26,943 nucleotides of DNA from CAYSLU01 sp964431965 (GTDB taxonomy: Bacteria; Verrucomicrobiota; Kiritimatiellia; CAIKKV01; CAYSLU01): the NCBI GenBank assembly GCA_964431965.1, contig CAYSLU010000074.1:1-26943 (forward strand), given 5' to 3'. This document shows, piece by piece, positions 24,225 through 26,943 of this stretch. The position numbers and the translations under genes were made by a program. A model generated the notes under the pieces. The model saw only the letters and a list, made by a program, of their open reading frames with translations. It was not told the origin of the DNA and did not search any database. Numbering within the stretch: the stretch's first letter is position 1; each line of letters begins with the position of its first letter.

Positions 24225-25076
24225 ATGCTTGTCGTTGGGACCATAGGGGAGATGCGTCGGGAGGCGGCGGCCCGGCGGCTGCTGGGCCGGCGGATCGGGT
24301 TGGTGCCCACCATGGGGTGCCTGCATGAAGGGCATCTCTCGCTCGTGCGTCGAGCGGGAAGCCTGGCTGACTGCGTCGTGGTCAGCATTTTCGTAAATCC
24401 CACCCAGTTCGGCCCGAACGAGGACTTCAGCCGGTACCCGCGGGAGTTCGAGCGCGATTCTGAACTGTGCCGCGAAGCTGGCGTGGATGTCCTGTTTCAT
24501 CCGAGCGCAGCGGTCATGTATGAGGGAGAGCACTCCGTCTACGTCGATGAGCAGCGCTTGGCCGCCGGTCTCTGCGGGCGATCTCGTCCCGGGCATTTCC
24601 GAGGGGTGCTCACGGTTGTCGCCAAGCTGTTTAATATCGTTCAGCCCGATGTGGCGGTCTTTGGCGGAAAGGACGCGCAGCAGGCGCGCCTGGTGCAGCA
24701 GATGGTTCACGATCTCAACTTTCCGATCGACGTGGTCGTGGGCTCCACGGTCCGGGAGCCGGACGGCTTGGCCATGAGTTCACGGAACCGCTACCTCAGC
24801 CCAGCCGATCGGGCGGGTGCTTTGTGCTTGAGAAGGGGGTTGCTCGCGGCGGAAGGCGCCTACCGTCGCGGCGAGCGATCGGCGTCCTCCTTACGAGCCG
24901 CGGTCGACGTCGAGCTGCGGCGAGTGCCGGGGGTTCGGGTGGAATATCTGGATGTCGTGGGGGCTGTGGATCTGCAGCCCGTGGAGCATCTGGCGAGCCC
25001 TACGCTGATTGCCGTGGCGGCGCGAGTGGGCGAGACCCGGCTGATCGACAACATCACACTCGGCGGTGACGCGTAG
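24225..25076 (+). CDS. panC: Pantothenate synthetase (pantoate--beta-alanine ligase)
   Basis: A 283-residue protein, normal length. It joins pantoate and beta-alanine with ATP to make pantothenate (vitamin B5), the precursor of CoA. The ATP-binding signature is VPTMGCLHEGHLSL (27-40). IFVNPTQFGPNEDF (55-68), FGGKDAQQ (146-153) and the KMSKS-like MSSRN (184-188) are all present. ATG 24225 starts one base after the stop of the hybrid kinase, with no strong ribosome site, so translation probably depends on coupling to the kinase. No panB or panD is adjacent. The 3' end overlaps the convergent sensor kinase gene by 23 bp. Confidence 0.96.
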   Translation: MLVVGTIGEMRREAAARRLLGRRIGLVPTMGCLHEGHLSLVRRAGSLADCVVVSIFVNPTQFGPNEDFSRYPREFERDSELCREAGVDVLFHPSAAVMYEGEHSVYVDEQRLAAGLCGRSRPGHFRGVLTVVAKLFNIVQPDVAVFGGKDAQQARLVQQMVHDLNFPIDVVVGSTVREPDGLAMSSRNRYLSPADRAGALCLRRGLLAAEGAYRRGERSASSLRAAVDVELRRVPGVRVEYLDVVGAVDLQPVEHLASPTLIAVAARVGETRLIDNITLGGDA

Positions 25077-26763
25077 CGGCGAGCGCCTTGGCCTCCAGAA
25101 GCGCTTCGGCAATCCGCGCGAGCGTCGCGCGAGTCGGCACGAACACGACGGATCCGGCGAGCGATGGCGTCTCGGCGGCCGGGTCATCGGTGAGCACCAC
25201 GATCCCGGATGCGGGGCACAGCTTCAGGATGGCTCGGAGCAAGCCGTCCGATTCGGCACCCAGGATGGACTTGACCCAGATCATCCCGTCAGGCGCGCGC
25301 TCGGGGTCCAGTCCGGACAACGCGGTTACCACATCCTCGACGACGCGCACCGTGATGCCCATGGCTTGGAGATGCTGCTCGAGAGGGAGGGGGCGCCGTG
25401 GGGGACGGGCGACGAGCACGGTCCATCCGGCCAGATAGGCGCGCAGTTCTTGAGGTGGCTCTCCGGCTTCGGCGGCAACGATCGCCGGGCTCACGGCGGG
25501 AAGCGATATGCGGCAGCAGAGGCTGCCGTCGGGGAAGCGCAGCATGCGGAAGGCGCCGCCAACCTCCTCGACCATGGTCCGCACGACCGACTGAAGGACC
25601 CCTGTGTCCTCGGTCGAGGTCCGGTTGTCATGGGGGACGGTCTCCTCCGCTTCGCCCTCCGGTGATGTGGCGCCGCGATTGAGGGCGCACAGCAGGATGA
25701 CGATGCCGAACCGGTTCGGCACGTGGATCAGCGGATCGGGGCCCGGGAGCGACGCCGTGATCTTGAGGATGCCGGGCGTGGCCATCGCATCGCTCACCAG
25801 AATCCCGAGGTTGGAGAGCGCCTGTTCGATTTGAAGCCCGGACAGAGGAACGGCCGGAAGGTCGTCGGCGATGTCGGTGTGGATCTCCCAGTCGGAGGAG
25901 AGTCCGGAGCGAAGGAGGTCGGCCGCCTTGTCGAGATGCTCGCCCACGCGGGCGGTCGGCTTGCCGACCCCCCCCATCTGGGTTAGATCGAGCAAGTGCC
26001 CGGCCAGCACGGTGCCGCGCTCGGACTCGCGGGCGATGGTCTGGAGAAACCAAGTGGTGTCCTCGCTGCCCGGCTTGAGGCGCAGCAGCAGCGATGCGTG
26101 TCCCGCAATGCTGCAGAGGATGTTGTTGAAGTCGTGGGCGACGCCGCGGGCGAGGCGCCCGACCAGCTGGAATCGGGCAATCTGCTGCCGCCGCGTCTCC
26201 TCCGCCTTCTGGGATGTGACGTCGCTGATCAGGATGAGACGGAGCCCGGCTGACGGTTGCGAGCGGAATCGGAGCGTCCGCACGCCAGTGGCGATCTCGG
26301 CGTCCCGCTCCACCTCGGTCGGGCTGTCGGTGGCGGTGAGAGCCTCGACGTCGTCGGGCTTCAGGCCGGGAAAAACCTCTGCAAGCGTATGGTTTCGGGC
26401 GGCGCCTGGGGCGAGGATCTTGAACGCGGGGTTCGACGCCATGATCCGCCCCTTGCGGTCGAGAGACACGATGCCGTCCCGGAGATAGCTCATGTCCTCG
26501 ACGAATATCCCGAGGCGTCGCGCGCTCTCCGCCTCGGCGGAGAACTGGATCGCCCAGAGCCCGAACGCGCCGGCGATGAACATGAAGCCCATCGTCAGCG
26601 CCCACACCGCCCACGTGGTGCCTTTCAGCGCCAGTTCATACTGACGGTCCTCGATGCGATCGACGAGGTAGTCGAGCGTGGATCGCGCCGCAATGACGGC
26701 GATGGCGAAGAGGATAACCAGGAGCACGGCATACTGCCACGCCCCTCGAGGTATGGGCTTCAT
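25054..26763 (-). CDS. Membrane-anchored HDFNN histidine kinase homologue with degenerate ATPase and receiver domains
   Basis: A 569-residue protein. Two membrane helices (about 10-27 and 50-74) enclose a short extracytoplasmic loop. A PAS domain (about 84-187) and HisKA with His210 in GVAHDFNN follow. The region 270-424 aligns with a HATPase, but the N-box reads SNLGILVSDAM with Leu322 where the metal-binding Asn belongs. The DxGxG box is replaced by LLCALNRGAT, and the GxGLGL box by EDTGVL. The last 120 residues look like a receiver without its acidic pair (VLVARPPR) and with Lys498 at the phospho-Asp position. The His box survives, so it could accept phosphate from another kinase or act as a decoy. 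ATG 26763 has GGAGAG about 7 nt upstream; the gene lies 25 bp after the preceding gene's stop. Confidence 0.85.
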   Translation of the reverse strand: MKPIPRGAWQYAVLLVILFAIAVIAARSTLDYLVDRIEDRQYELALKGTTWAVWALTMGFMFIAGAFGLWAIQFSAEAESARRLGIFVEDMSYLRDGIVSLDRKGRIMASNPAFKILAPGAARNHTLAEVFPGLKPDDVEALTATDSPTEVERDAEIATGVRTLRFRSQPSAGLRLILISDVTSQKAEETRRQQIARFQLVGRLARGVAHDFNNILCSIAGHASLLLRLKPGSEDTTWFLQTIARESERGTVLAGHLLDLTQMGGVGKPTARVGEHLDKAADLLRSGLSSDWEIHTDIADDLPAVPLSGLQIEQALSNLGILVSDAMATPGILKITASLPGPDPLIHVPNRFGIVILLCALNRGATSPEGEAEETVPHDNRTSTEDTGVLQSVVRTMVEEVGGAFRMLRFPDGSLCCRISLPAVSPAIVAAEAGEPPQELRAYLAGWTVLVARPPRRPLPLEQHLQAMGITVRVVEDVVTALSGLDPERAPDGMIWVKSILGAESDGLLRAILKLCPASGIVVLTDDPAAETPSLAGSVVFVPTRATLARIAEALLEAKALAATRHRRV

Positions 26764-26788
26764 TCTGACTCTCCGGCGGGAGCAGGCG

Positions 26789-26943
26789 TCACCGGCTCTT
26801 GGCCTTGGAGGACGTGTTGGTGGCGGACTCCAGCAGCGCCTTCAGATCGGCCTTGCGCACCTCGCCTGCGGCCTGTAAGCGGATCAGGTGCTTCCGGGTC
26901 AGGTCGGTCTCCTCCGGGAGGCCGTCGTCGCGCATGACGCTCT
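26789..26943 (-). CDS. 3' end of an unknown gene, cut by window edge
   Basis: Fifty C-terminal residues are visible, ending ESATNTSSKAKSR and a TGA stop. The fragment is charged and helical-looking (LTRKHLIRLQAAGEVRKADL) with a Ser/Lys-rich tail, and I recognise no family. It is read in the same direction as the degenerate sensor kinase, whose start lies 25 bp further on, so the two probably share a transcript. The choice of frame rests on the absence of stops over the whole 153 nt, the short spacing and the codon pattern; the evidence is limited by length. Confidence 0.55.
   Translation of the reverse strand, partial: SVMRDDGLPEETDLTRKHLIRLQAAGEVRKADLKALLESATNTSSKAKSR

Noticed and set aside
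1..26943. CRISPR arrays, insertion sequences, prophage, toxin-antitoxin or defence islands, tRNA genes
   Set aside because: I saw no regularly spaced direct repeats, terminal repeats, transposase or integrase motifs, or cloverleaf pattern. Nearly all bases are covered by housekeeping, glycan or signalling genes. A covariance-model scan would be needed to exclude small RNAs.

Overview
This is a GC-rich (roughly two-thirds G+C by eye), gene-dense bacterial chromosome segment with about 18 complete genes and two genes cut by the window edges. It shows no rRNA, tRNA, CRISPR array, transposase or phage gene that I can recognise. Several traits suggest a diderm glycan-degrading bacterium of the PVC group, perhaps Kiritimatiellota, Lentisphaerota or a relative: cytosolic GH38, GH4 and GH36 glycosidases, a stand-alone URO-D-like protein, a SerA of the long ACT-domain form, an outer-membrane-type beta-barrel, GDP-fucose genes and three sensor kinases with an HDFNN phosphorylation box. 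The taxonomy is inference from gene style only.

Layout, left to right. (1) 1-3622, minus strand: a GH38 alpha-mannosidase followed by a GH4 glycosidase cut by the window edge, forming a two-gene catabolic operon with a good promoter. (2) 3764-6494: long-form serA (plus) and a URO-D family gene (minus), convergent and overlapping by 17 bp. (3) 6602-13967, plus strand: seven tightly packed genes, namely a MurJ/MVF-family flippase, a GT4 glycosyltransferase, a small exported carbohydrate-binding-like protein, an O-antigen ligase/polymerase, an exported alpha/beta hydrolase, deoC and deoB. The first four look like a surface-glycan assembly unit. The last two break down deoxyribose phosphate. (4) 13990-15894, minus: a REC-PAS-HisKA-HATPase-REC hybrid kinase. 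(5) 16185-19026, minus: a GH36 alpha-galactosidase overlapping a hemolysin III/TrhA-type membrane protein. (6) 19279-21258, plus: gmd and fcl, which make GDP-L-fucose from GDP-mannose. (7) 21489-25076, plus: an outer-membrane-like protein, a PAS-HisKA-HATPase-REC-REC hybrid kinase and panC. (8) 25054-26943, minus: a membrane-anchored sensor kinase whose ATPase and receiver domains both look degenerate, preceded by the 3' end of an unknown gene.

Taken together, the window combines intracellular processing of imported mannose- and galactose-containing oligosaccharides with synthesis of a surface glycan that probably contains fucose. Three HDFNN-type kinases with different receiver arrangements are interspersed. 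No cognate DNA-binding regulator is seen, so what they control cannot be read here.

I found no clearly new multi-gene system. The best leads are the surface-glycan operon, whose MurJ-like flippase lacks the usual MurJ arginines and whose ligase carries a G9 tract, and the apparent pseudokinase/pseudoreceiver protein at the right end. No stretch over 300 bp lacks a gene. The largest gaps (15895-16184, 19027-19278, 21259-21488) are described in the features.
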